From: Alcanivorax sp. DP30
GTDB taxonomy: Bacteria > Pseudomonadota > Gammaproteobacteria > Pseudomonadales > Alcanivoracaceae
Assembly (NCBI RefSeq): GCF_009882945.1
Contig: NZ_WTUY01000002.1
Coordinates: 64,927 to 128,926, forward strand
DNA length: 64,000 nucleotides
Reading direction: 5' to 3'
A model generated the notes under the pieces. The model had not been told where the DNA came from, searched no databases, and saw only the letters and a program-made list of their open reading frames with translations. Position numbers and translations under genes: made by a program. Positions 1 to 7,760 of the stretch are shown in pieces; positions within the stretch are counted from its first letter, which is position 1; each line of letters opens with the position of its first letter.

Positions 1-457
1 TCACCCAGGGCGCCAGATTCGCCATCTGGTTACGGCTCAGACGGGCGCCTTCGCGCACCAGTTCCATGTCCACCCATTCCGGGGTGTCTTCCATGGCCTG
101 GATGAAATTCACCAGTTCCGGGGGGGCGTTTCCCACGGCGTCCAGCCCTTCATCGCAGGCTTTCTTCAGCATGGTAATCAGGTTGCGGAAGCCGTACTTG
201 GGCATCAGTGCGGCATAGGCATCTGACACGGTGTCTCCGAGCAGGGTATAGGCCCGCGCCCGTTCCACCTTTTCTTGGTCGGCCAGAATATCGCTGCGGT
301 ACTTGCTGGCGAATTTCTGCGGTAGAGCACTGCGTACGTTGATGTCATCAGTGAAGCGCTCAGGGGTGGCATCGAAATCGATGTCGCCGTAGAGAGAGGG
401 GATCAGGGTTTTCTGTGCACGCACCTTTTCCCAGAGTGCTTCCAGAGATTGGGACAT
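1..457 (-). CDS. MpaB-like oxygenase (DUF2236), N-terminal part
   Basis: The gene reads leftward from an ATG at 457 and runs off the window edge, so only about the first 152 residues are visible. The segment has the look of the DUF2236 (ER-bound oxygenase MpaB / latex-clearing protein) family: a stretch with GDTVSDAY followed by a helix with GLDAVGNAPPEL, then TPEWVDMELVREGARL, which matches the family pattern of a small-residue/PPEL segment ahead of a W-V-D...GA motif. Family members are b-type heme proteins; the heme-binding histidines would lie in the missing part. The next gene upstream is an HD-domain protein on the same strand, but 337 bases of repeats separate them, so co-transcription is doubtful. 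The product name is a family call from partial sequence; the substrate is unknown. Confidence 0.6.
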   Translation of the reverse strand, partial: MSQSLEALWEKVRAQKTLIPSLYGDIDFDATPERFTDDINVRSALPQKFASKYRSDILADQEKVERARAYTLLGDTVSDAYAALMPKYGFRNLITMLKKACDEGLDAVGNAPPELVNFIQAMEDTPEWVDMELVREGARLSRNQMANLAPWV

Positions 458-601
458 TATGGCCTCGGCATTAACACGGGTTTGGTGCATACATAGCGTT
501 TACTGGGCCGGGCTGACAATGACCGAAAATTGTAGAGCTGGAACTCACGGGTTTTTGGCCTGTAATGACGGCAAAAAAGAAACATACGGCTGGAAAGTGT
601 T

Positions 602-657
602 GAGCTACGAGCTACGAGCTACGAGCTACGAGCTACGAGCTACGAGCTACGAGCTAC
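602..657. repeat. 8 tandem copies of GAGCTAC
   Basis: Eight exact back-to-back copies of the heptamer GAGCTAC. They lie in the 337-base gap (458-794) between the MpaB-like gene and the HD gene. A looser repeat of CGAAACTCG/CTTCTCGCAACTC type follows at about 706-745. Translated, the heptamer gives the SYELRAT pattern often mis-annotated as a small protein; I see no gene here. Similar GAGCTAC or AAGCTACAAG strings occur at 35739-35818, about 50610-50690 and 58364-58504, so this is one member of a dispersed family. Confidence 0.9.
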
Positions 658-750
658 GCTCGATCGGATAGGAAGAACCAAAAAGGTTCCCCTGGTTTTG
701 CCTTTCGAAACTCGCTTCTCGCAACTCGAAACTCATTCCTCGCCGATGTT

Positions 751-779
751 CGTATCGCTGGCAGGCAAGCTCCTGCAGG
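751..779 (-). repeat. REP-like palindrome
   Basis: Read on the minus strand this gives GCAGGAGCTTGCCTGCCAGCGATA, which has the layout of Pseudomonas-type REP elements: a GGAGC head, an imperfect short palindrome and a GCGAT tail. Nearly the same core (GCTTGCCTGCAAGCGAT) recurs at 46372-46388 and 50731-50744. It sits just downstream of the HD gene stop and may form a 3' hairpin in that transcript. Confidence 0.7.
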
Positions 780-794
780 GTCAGAAAATCGCTT

Positions 795-1391
795 CTATCC
801 CTGTGCCTCCATGGCTGCCTTGTAGAGCGACTTGCGGGGCTCGGCAAAGACCTTGCGCAGCATGGGCTCGAAGTAGTCCAGCGGCAGGATCTCGCCTTCA
901 GGATCAAAGGCCGGGGCGTCGTATTTGCTGACGAATTCCACAGTTTGTTTGAAGTGGGGGTGATCCTTGTAGCTGTCGCGCAGGTTGCGGTCCATGCCCA
1001 GGTAGTGGAAGAAGTAATAGCCCTGGAAGATGCCGTGGTGCTTGACCATCCAGTGGTTGGCGTCACTGACGAACGGTTCCAGCAGTACTGCCGCCACATC
1101 GGCATGGTTATAGGTGCCCAGGGTATCGCCGATGTCGTGGAGCAACGCGCAGACCACATACTCATCGTCCTTGCCGTCCCGGTGGGCGAGGGTAGCGGTC
1201 TGCAGGCAATGCTGGAACCGATCAATCTGGAAGCCACCGAAGTCGCCTTGCAGCAGACGCAGGTGATCCATGATGCGGTCCGCCAGGCCATGGCTGAACT
1301 CGCCGAAATTACCCGCGATGATTTTCCAGTCTTCGGCGCTGCCGTCTTTCATATGCCTGAATTTGGCACGGGGTTGACGCATGTCATTCAT
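795..1391 (-). CDS. HD-domain phosphohydrolase-like protein
   Basis: A 198-residue soluble protein. An HD-type metal-binding core is visible: HCLQTATLAHRDG followed by CALLHDIGD (the paired His-Asp), then a later VKHHGIFQGYYF stretch that may add metal ligands. This is the arrangement of small HD proteins such as the PhnZ/MIOX-like group, which can be phosphohydrolases or di-iron oxygenases; the sequence alone does not decide which. The ATG at 1391 is preceded by GGGAGAGC, a good ribosome site. The class II aldolase gene lies 40 bases upstream on the same strand and has the same kind of leader, so the two are probably co-transcribed and may act on one substrate. No signal peptide. Confidence 0.75.
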   Translation of the reverse strand: MNDMRQPRAKFRHMKDGSAEDWKIIAGNFGEFSHGLADRIMDHLRLLQGDFGGFQIDRFQHCLQTATLAHRDGKDDEYVVCALLHDIGDTLGTYNHADVAAVLLEPFVSDANHWMVKHHGIFQGYYFFHYLGMDRNLRDSYKDHPHFKQTVEFVSKYDAPAFDPEGEILPLDYFEPMLRKVFAEPRKSLYKAAMEAQG

Positions 1392-1431
1392 ATTGGCTCT
1401 CCCGGTCGGTTTGAGTTTGTTGTTGTACGGG

Positions 1432-2217
1432 TCAGTCTGCGTAGCCAGGGTTCTCCCTATCCAGCTTGCGCAGCAGCCCCGGCCAGGCCAGCTGTCCCCC
1501 CATGCCTTTGGTCACCTGATCGGCTTGCTGCTTGATGGTCTGGACGATGCCGTCGGGGATCGGGGTCAATGGACGATTGCCAGACAGGGCCTGGAGCTGG
1601 ATCTCGCAGGCCCGCTGCAGGATGAACATGTTCAGGAAGGTATCTGCCACGGTGCTGCCCACGGTGAGCAGGCCGTGGTTACGCAGGATCATGAAGTTGG
1701 TGTTGCCAAGGTCTGCCTGCAGGCGGGCTTTTTCATCTTCGCGCAGGGCTACGCCTTCGTAGTCATGATAGGAGAGGCTGGAGAGAGGGAACAGGCTTTG
1801 CTGCGAGAGGGGCAACAGGCCTTCCTTCTGGGCAGAAACCGCGACACCGGCGGTGGTGTGGGTGTGCATCACGCAGGTTGCATCGTCGCGCACCGCATGG
1901 ATGGCGCTGTGGATGGTGAAACCCGCCGGGTTGATATCGAAATCCCCGGGGTCGAGCTTGTTACCTTCCTGGTCCACACGGACCAGGCTGGATGCAGTGA
2001 TCTCGTCGAACATCATCCCGTAGGGGTTAATCAGAAAATGATGGTCGTCACCCGGAAGGCGGGCAGACAGGTGGGTGAAAATCAGATCATCCCAGCCGAA
2101 CAGGGCAACAAGCCGGTAGGCGGCTGCCAGGTCCACTCGCAGTTGCCACTCTTCGACACTGACACGGTCTTTTCTGGAATGGATCACCGCAGGATCAAGC
2201 GTTGCTTGGCTCTTCAT
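1432..2217 (-). CDS. Class II aldolase/adducin-family protein
   Basis: A 261-residue protein with the class II aldolase/adducin fold. The N-terminal FGWDDLIFTHLSARLPG and INPYGMMFDEI segments are typical of the family, and the zinc-binding His pair is seen in CVMHTHTTAGVAVS, with a third histidine expected in ILRNHGLLTVG. Members cleave or epimerise sugar phosphates; some members, including adducin-like ones, have unknown substrates. The ATG at 2217 has GGGAGAG upstream. It is the first gene of the leftward group aldolase-HD protein and is divergent from the Crp/Fnr regulator gene across 196 bases, which suggests control by that regulator. Substrate not predictable from sequence. Confidence 0.85.
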   Translation of the reverse strand: MKSQATLDPAVIHSRKDRVSVEEWQLRVDLAAAYRLVALFGWDDLIFTHLSARLPGDDHHFLINPYGMMFDEITASSLVRVDQEGNKLDPGDFDINPAGFTIHSAIHAVRDDATCVMHTHTTAGVAVSAQKEGLLPLSQQSLFPLSSLSYHDYEGVALREDEKARLQADLGNTNFMILRNHGLLTVGSTVADTFLNMFILQRACEIQLQALSGNRPLTPIPDGIVQTIKQQADQVTKGMGGQLAWPGLLRKLDRENPGYAD

Positions 2218-2413
2218 TATAGTGCTCTCCCTGAATTTCTTTTGTGTGTGGGCGCCTCTTAATCATCCCCTCCAAGCCCCGGTCTTTCTGTCTGGCTCAC
2301 AGCTTGGTACGCGTGTAGAGGGCGTGATTCTGAATATGTCTGTACCGCGATTGCCCCTAGCAGTTTAGGGCCGCATTTGCGGAAAAGACTGTCAACAGGT
2401 TTACAATTGCTGA

Positions 2414-3109
2414 ATGACTGATACCTTCAACATTCTTCGGAATTGCCCCCTTCTTGCCGGTTTCCCGGATGCTGCGCTGCTTGAGGCAGTGGAGCACACC
2501 CGAATTCGCGACTTTTCTGCCAATGAAGTGATCTATCAAAAGGATGAGCTGCAGTCGTACTTGTGTGTAATTGCCGAAGGGATGGTCAGGATCAACTCCA
2601 TTAATGCCCAAGGGCGTGAAGCCCTGCTGATCATCTTTGATCAGGGGACCTGGGTGGGGGATGCCGTATTCACGCCGGGCGGGCGGCGAGTCTACGGTGC
2701 GACTGCGCATACCCACGCGCGTCTGGTCGAGCTGCCCGGCCCATATTTTCGCACACTGATGGAGCGTTATCCGCAGTGTTATCCGGTAGTGCTGGAGTGC
2801 ATCAGCCGTCGTCTTTGGTCCGCAATGCACCTGATTGAGGAAGATGCCCTGCGTGGGACAACCGTCAGGGTGGGGCGGCGCCTTTTGTTCCTTTGCGACA
2901 TGCAGCGAGGCACTGCTGAATCGGGAGCGCCCGTGACGGTGTATCTCACCCGGGAGCATTTGGCCAACATGATGGGAATGACTCGTCAGGGAGTTCATCG
3001 AACGTTGAAGCGTTTTCAGCAGGCCGGGCTTATCCAGCTGGGATATGGCTGTGTGACTATCAATGATGAGGAGGCGTTACGCGTCTGGCTGGAACACTGT
3101 CAGGAGTGA
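2414..3109 (+). CDS. Crp/Fnr-family transcriptional regulator
   Basis: A 231-residue regulator. Residues about 10-125 form the cyclic-nucleotide-binding-like beta barrel (FSANEVIYQKDE, YLCVIAEGMVRI, IFDQGTWVGDAVF). Residues about 150-225 form a Crp-type winged helix with the recognition segment LTREHLANMMGMTRQGVHRTLKRF. No N-terminal cysteine cluster like that of FNR is present, and the phosphate-binding-cassette residues of true cAMP-binding Crp are not obvious, so the ligand is unknown. It is divergent from the aldolase-HD genes, which are its most likely targets. A long AT-rich stretch follows it. Confidence 0.85.
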   Translation: MTDTFNILRNCPLLAGFPDAALLEAVEHTRIRDFSANEVIYQKDELQSYLCVIAEGMVRINSINAQGREALLIIFDQGTWVGDAVFTPGGRRVYGATAHTHARLVELPGPYFRTLMERYPQCYPVVLECISRRLWSAMHLIEEDALRGTTVRVGRRLLFLCDMQRGTAESGAPVTVYLTREHLANMMGMTRQGVHRTLKRFQQAGLIQLGYGCVTINDEEALRVWLEHCQE

Positions 3110-3483
3110 TAACTCGGGAAAGGGGAGTGTGGGGAATAATTCTGGGGGTGTTTGATCTAATTCTTTTGGCTAATAAAAAAACGCCATAAAAAGGGTTTTG
3201 TACTCCATCAGTTAATACTTTTGGTTATTTTTAATGCCCCGTAATGGGGGTTTGTTGTTCGCCATATTTCTAAATCATTACTTAAAATATTTGACAGATA
3301 ATAAGATCAATTCATTAGGAAATCCGCGTCACATTTTAATAAAAACACCATGGAATGGGGATCCTGACCTCTCTAGCATTCAAGCTGTTCAATAGGGCTA
3401 GTAAAAAAGCCTTACTCAAATAAGGGTGGTCACCAGGAAGTGCTACCTTAATGAAATAAGGAGAGACGAAACAGGAATAAAAA
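3110..3483. other. AT-rich gap, no gene seen
   Basis: This 374-base stretch between the Crp/Fnr gene and the first PL7-like gene is clearly richer in A and T than its surroundings. I see no convincing reading frame, RNA or terminator. It must hold the promoter of the lipoprotein gene at 3484. The base composition suggests that the PL7 segment has a different history from the flanking genes. Confidence 0.6.
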
Positions 3484-4362
3484 ATGTGCTCTTTATATAA
3501 AACTCTGGTTTTCTTGTTTTCATTTAATCTTGCGGCGTGTGGTGCCGGTAGCAGCGGTGGCGGTGAAGCAGTTTCCAATCCCGACGCAGGGTCTTCGTCA
3601 GGGACTCCAGAAGCATCTTATCCGAAGGATAGCGACAGCTCAGCAGGTGCTGGCGGGGGTGAGAGTGACAGCAGTGGTGCCCCTGTGTATCAGGGAAAGT
3701 CATCATTCGATCAAGCCTTCTCCTCAAGCGTGCTCCAATACGAAGTCACGGACGGCACGAAGCAGAAAACACTCTATTCCGAGGAGTTGCTGGAATACCC
3801 TGAAACGGATTATTTCTACTTCAAAAACGCGTATCTGGTCTTTGATCTCATACGTGAAGGCAAGGCCAAAAAACGTTCGGAACTCCGTCAGTATCCGGAG
3901 TGGTCCATCGGTGATGAAAACACCATGACAGCGACCCTTCGTCTGGAGTCTTCCGAGTTGAATGAATACACCTGGATGCAATTGCACCGGAAGGAAAAAT
4001 ATTCAGTCAAACCTCCGTTGAGATTGACTTGGGCGAAAGCACAGCGCATCGACGGGAAAACTTACAAGGATTATCTGGTAGCGGTTTTTTACCATGAGGG
4101 CAGCGGGTACCACAAAGTACCTCTAATGCCTCGTCCTGACGGTGACTTCAAGGCGCAGGTCCGCGCTAATAACCACCAGGTGTTTATCAGTGTTAATGAT
4201 AGCCTGATGCATGTGGAGAACGTTGCAGGTTGGGCAAACTATAACTGCTATTTCAAAGTCGGCCTTTACCTCTCAGGCAGTGAGTCCGCGTATGGGAATA
4301 CGCAGGTTGCTGTCTCGGCATTGGACTTTCAGCACAGCCCGAGTATTAGTGGAAAGTACTGA
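3484..4362 (+). CDS. PL7 alginate lyase-like lipoprotein
   Basis: A 292-residue predicted lipoprotein. The first 18 residues are a signal peptide ending in a lipobox (NLAAC, Cys19), followed by a Gly/Ser/Asp-rich linker to about residue 70. The rest is a beta-rich domain carrying the three marks of polysaccharide lyase family 7: RSELR at 131-135, QLH at 166-168 (QIH in many members) and YFKVGLY at 256-262. These supply the Arg, Gln, His and Tyr used for catalysis in the family, so an active lyase on alginate or a similar uronic-acid polymer is plausible. A second, closely similar gene follows at 4789. The nearest purine-rich tract (AAGGAG) is about 20 bases from the ATG, so the ribosome site is weak. 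Family call is fairly firm; substrate is inferred. Confidence 0.75.
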   Translation: MCSLYKTLVFLFSFNLAACGAGSSGGGEAVSNPDAGSSSGTPEASYPKDSDSSAGAGGGESDSSGAPVYQGKSSFDQAFSSSVLQYEVTDGTKQKTLYSEELLEYPETDYFYFKNAYLVFDLIREGKAKKRSELRQYPEWSIGDENTMTATLRLESSELNEYTWMQLHRKEKYSVKPPLRLTWAKAQRIDGKTYKDYLVAVFYHEGSGYHKVPLMPRPDGDFKAQVRANNHQVFISVNDSLMHVENVAGWANYNCYFKVGLYLSGSESAYGNTQVAVSALDFQHSPSISGKY

Positions 4363-4788
4363 TGAGAACTCGGGCCTGAGGAGGCTTTTGACATTCATTG
4401 GGTCAGGCTGCTGATGTCGAGCGTCAAAGTCAGGAGAGCTTCTGGATCAGCATTATCCGAATGGATGGTCAGGGAGCCGCTGAACGCCCAATGACCGCTA
4501 CATTCGTCCGGCAGGTTGCTCCAAAGCAGTGGCTTCATACTCTTCCGGTCTGATTGTTTTGTGGTCATTTTGTAATTTTCTACTGTCACGAAATTGAAAT
4601 GGCTGATGTTATTTCGTGGGATAAGTACCTATTTTTATTGAAAGTTTGAAATTCTGGAATGCAGTTTTTTTTTGTCCCTTAATGGGGAGAATAAAAAAAA
4701 CGTCAATTATAAAGGAGCAAAAGCCGACTGGCGGCCTGTTCTGTGCTGTTTAACACTGTTCCTGCCCATTACCGAAAGGAGCCGTGTC
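4363..4788. other. Spacer between PL7 paralogues
   Basis: A 426-base gap, AT-rich after about 4550, with a 9-T run at 4665-4673 and an 8-A run near 4691. A leftward open frame of 64 codons (4395-4589, GTG start, no clear ribosome site) could be a small or decayed gene, but I recognise nothing in it and do not call it. The upstream in-frame extension of the second PL7 gene (TTG at 4672) has no signal-peptide logic and is treated as non-coding. Confidence 0.5.
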
Positions 4789-5499
4789 ATGCAATCGGGT
4801 GCTGTTGTTACGCTCTGGTTTTTCTTTTTGATGGTGATCTGTTCATCGGCGGCAGCAATGGAAGAAGCCTTGAGCCAAAGTGAGCTGCAGTATGAAGTGG
4901 GCAATGAGAGGATTTGGGAAGTTTGGGACAGCGATGCTTTGCTCGCGTATCAGGAAGCGCCTTATTATTATTCCTATTATGGGTATCAGGTATTTGATCT
5001 GACTCGTCAGGGCAAAGAAAAGAAACGTGCTGAACTCCGTCAGTCAGAAGAGTGGTCGGTTGCAGGTACCCAAGAGCTTAGAGCAACCATGCGGCTGGAG
5101 TCCTCCAGTCTTGATGAATTCACTTGGATGCAATTGCACCGCAAGGAAGATTACTCGGTCAAGCCGCCGCTCAGGTTGGTATGGGTGCGCGACGAATGGA
5201 TTGCGGGGGGGCGCTATAGGGATTACCTGGTGGCTGTCTTCTACCATGTTGGCCAGGGGTACACTGTTCTGCCATTGAGGGAACGCCCTTCCGGGGACTT
5301 CAGCGTGCGACTGGTGGTGAGTAATTATCAGGTCTATGTGGTCATCAACGATCAGCTTCTGGCCGTAGAAAATGTGTCGGCCTGGAGCGGTTATGATTGC
5401 TATTTCAAGCTTGGGTTATATACATCAGGCAATAGTGCGGATTATGGTCAGGCGAGGGTTGGAGTGCGGGAGCTAACGTACTTGCCTCCCGCACTGTAG
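4789..5499 (+). CDS. PL7 alginate lyase-like secreted protein
   Basis: A 236-residue paralogue of the preceding protein, similar along the whole catalytic domain. The start is placed at the ATG at 4789 because AAAGGAG lies just upstream and the resulting N-terminus (MQSGAVVTLWFFFLMVICSS, then AAA) is a normal signal peptide. No lipobox cysteine or Ser/Gly linker is present, so this copy is probably periplasmic or exported, unlike its lipid-anchored neighbour. PL7 marks are RAELR at 80-84, QLH at 115-117 and YFKLGLY at 205-211. The pair therefore looks like a tandem duplication with changed localisation. A 7-G run at about 5206-5212 lies inside the gene. It is convergent with metG, stop to stop within 8 bases. 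Confidence 0.75.
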   Translation: MQSGAVVTLWFFFLMVICSSAAAMEEALSQSELQYEVGNERIWEVWDSDALLAYQEAPYYYSYYGYQVFDLTRQGKEKKRAELRQSEEWSVAGTQELRATMRLESSSLDEFTWMQLHRKEDYSVKPPLRLVWVRDEWIAGGRYRDYLVAVFYHVGQGYTVLPLRERPSGDFSVRLVVSNYQVYVVINDQLLAVENVSAWSGYDCYFKLGLYTSGNSADYGQARVGVRELTYLPPAL

Positions 5500-5507
5500 C
5501 CCTATGA

Positions 5508-7541
5508 CTAACGGACTTCCATGCCAGGCTTGGCACCTGTGTCGGGGCTGAGGATATGGATGTCATCGCCGCCGGGGCCGGCGGCCAGTACCATGCCTTC
5601 GGATACGCCAAACTTCATCTTGCGCGGCGCCAGATTGGCCACCAGAACCACCAGTTTGCCTTCCAGATCTTCCGGATTGTACTTTGCCTTGATCCCGGCA
5701 AATACATTGCGCTCACCCAGCTCGCCCACATCCAGAGTGAGCTGCAGCAGTTTGTCGGCACCTTCCACATGTGCCGCCTTGGCAACACGGGCCACACGAA
5801 GTTTTACCTTTAGGAAATCATCAATGGTGATGGTTTCGTCATCACTGGCCGCAGGTTCGGCAGTTTTCTTCGCAGGTTTGTCAGTCTTGGCCGCTACGTC
5901 GCCGGATTTGGAATCTTCCAGCATGGCCTCGATCTGTTTCATGTCAATGCGACCCAGCAGTGGCTTGAACTTGGCGATCTCGTGATCCAGAAGCAGGCTG
6001 TCAGCATCTGCCCAGATCAGGGGCTCCACCTGAAGGAAGGCCTCGGCACGCTCGGCCAGTGCCGGCAGGACTGGCTTGAGGTAGATCACCAGCAGGCGAA
6101 AGACGTTAATAGCTGTGCTACAGATGGCCAGCACTTCCTGTTCCTTGCCGTCTTCCTTGGCCAGTGACCAGGGGGCCTTTTCGGCAATGTAGCCATTGGC
6201 GTGGTCGGCCAGGGCCATGATTTCACGCATGGCCTTGCCGAATTCACGCTGTTCGTAGAACTCTGCAATGCGCGGGGCGGCTTCCTGGACTTCGCGTACC
6301 AGCATCAGGTTGTCGAGATCGTTGCTGAGGGTGCCACCGAACTTCTTCACGAAGTTGCCGGTGCGGCTGGCAATGTTGACCAGCTTGCCGACCAGGTCGG
6401 AGTTTACCCGCTGGGCAAAATCTTCCAGGTTGAGGTCGAAGTCATCAACCCGACTGGAGAGCTTGGCCGCAAAGTAGTAGCGCAGGTACTCAGGGCTCAT
6501 GTGATCCAGGTAAGTGCGGGCCTTGATGAAGGTGCCGCGGGACTTGGACATCTTGGCGCCATTGACGGTCACAAAGCCGTGGCTGTAGATGGCGGTGGGT
6601 TTGCGCAGGCCGGCACCATCAAGCATGGCAGGCCAGAACAGGCCGTGAAAGTTGATGATGTCCTTGCCGATGAAGTGGTACAGCTCGGCGTTGGAGTCCT
6701 TGCCCCAGTAGTCGTCGAAGCTCAAGCCTTCGCGATCACAGTAGTTCTGGAAACTGGCCATATAGCCGATGGGCGCATCCAGCCAGACATAGAAGTACTT
6801 GCCCGGGTAGCCGGGGATTTCGAAGCCAAAGTAGGGGGCTTCGCGGGAAATGTCCCAGGGCTGCAGGTCTTCAATCCACTCCTGCAGCTTGTTGGCCACT
6901 TGTTCCTGCAGGGCGCCTGATCGGGTCCACTCGCGCAGCAGGGATTCAAATTTTGGCAGATCAAAAAATAGCTGTGTCGTTTCTTTTTCTACCGGCGTTG
7001 CGCCGCTGACGGCAGAATAGGGATCGATCAGATCTGCTGGTGAGTAGGTGGCACCGCAAACTTCACAGTTGTCACCGTACTGGTCCTCGGCTTTGCACTT
7101 GGGACAGGTCCCCTTGACGAAGCGGTCTGCCAGGAACATGCCTTTTTGGGGATCATACAGCTGGGTGATCTGCTTCTCGACAATGTAGCCTGCATCCTTG
7201 TTACGCTGGAACACCATTTCGGAGAGGGCACGGTTTTCCGGGCTATGGGTGCTGTAGTAATTGTCGAAGTGAATCTGGAAATCGGCGAAATCCCGCTCAT
7301 GGTCGGCTTTGACCTGGGCAATCTGTTCTTCGGGGGTGACGCCATTCTCTTCGGCCTTGAGCATGATGGCGGTGCCATGGGCATCGTCGGCGCACACGTA
7401 GGTACACTGCTGGCCGCGGAGCTTCTGGAAGCGAACCCAGATATCCGTCTGGATGTATTCGAGCAGGTGGCCAAGATGGATCGGGCCATTGGCGTAGGGC
7501 AGGGCGCTGGTCACCAGAATCTTGCGTGGCGTGTCACTCAT
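5508..7541 (-). CDS. metG: Methionine-tRNA ligase
   Basis: A 677-residue class I synthetase that charges tRNA-Met. The HIGH motif reads HLGH at residues 22-25, the zinc knuckle reads CPKC...CEVC in the connective domain at about 145-160, and the KMSKS motif occurs intact ([10 protein letters not shown]) near residue 330. The C-terminal ~100 residues are the EMAP/Arc1p-like tRNA-binding domain that allows dimerisation ([12 protein letters not shown] onward), joined by a Lys/Ala-rich linker. Length and domain order are those of E. coli MetG. In Pseudomonas metG lies beside mrp and dcd; here those two genes are at 57-59 kb, so the old neighbourhood is broken. Confidence 0.98.
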   Translation of the reverse strand: MSDTPRKILVTSALPYANGPIHLGHLLEYIQTDIWVRFQKLRGQQCTYVCADDAHGTAIMLKAEENGVTPEEQIAQVKADHERDFADFQIHFDNYYSTHSPENRALSEMVFQRNKDAGYIVEKQITQLYDPQKGMFLADRFVKGTCPKCKAEDQYGDNCEVCGATYSPADLIDPYSAVSGATPVEKETTQLFFDLPKFESLLREWTRSGALQEQVANKLQEWIEDLQPWDISREAPYFGFEIPGYPGKYFYVWLDAPIGYMASFQNYCDREGLSFDDYWGKDSNAELYHFIGKDIINFHGLFWPAMLDGAGLRKPTAIYSHGFVTVNGAKMSKSRGTFIKARTYLDHMSPEYLRYYFAAKLSSRVDDFDLNLEDFAQRVNSDLVGKLVNIASRTGNFVKKFGGTLSNDLDNLMLVREVQEAAPRIAEFYEQREFGKAMREIMALADHANGYIAEKAPWSLAKEDGKEQEVLAICSTAINVFRLLVIYLKPVLPALAERAEAFLQVEPLIWADADSLLLDHEIAKFKPLLGRIDMKQIEAMLEDSKSGDVAAKTDKPAKKTAEPAASDDETITIDDFLKVKLRVARVAKAAHVEGADKLLQLTLDVGELGERNVFAGIKAKYNPEDLEGKLVVLVANLAPRKMKFGVSEGMVLAAGPGGDDIHILSPDTGAKPGMEVR

Positions 7542-7760
7542 GAGAACAGGGTCGTTTATCCGGCCAAAGGGGCGCCTATGATACGGGGACAGCGGTTTTT
7601 TTTCATCCTGTCCGGACAGTCATCCGCCAATGGCTGCCATTGGTAGACCGCAGGGCTACATTTGACTCTTTGGCTGGTATGACTCTCGCTGGCGGTCTGG
7701 CGCTCCACTGACGGGACAATAATCAAACAATCCGCTTATTGATGTAGGGGAACAAGGGGA

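Noticed and set aside
602-657. CRISPR array
   Set aside because: Seven-base tandem units with no spacers and no cas genes.
459-671. 70-codon frame ending in SYELRATSYELR repeats
   Set aside because: It is the translation of the GAGCTAC tandem repeat and intergenic sequence; no ribosome site or family match.
647-1291. Long minus-strand frame over the HD gene
   Set aside because: It is a shadow in another frame of the HD-domain gene at 795-1391, with repeat sequence at its end.
4395-4589. 64-codon frame between the PL7 genes
   Set aside because: GTG start without a ribosome site, no recognised motif; kept only as a note in the gap entry.
4672-4788. Upstream extension of the second PL7 gene
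   Set aside because: The signal peptide and ribosome site fit the ATG at 4789; the extension would bury the signal peptide.
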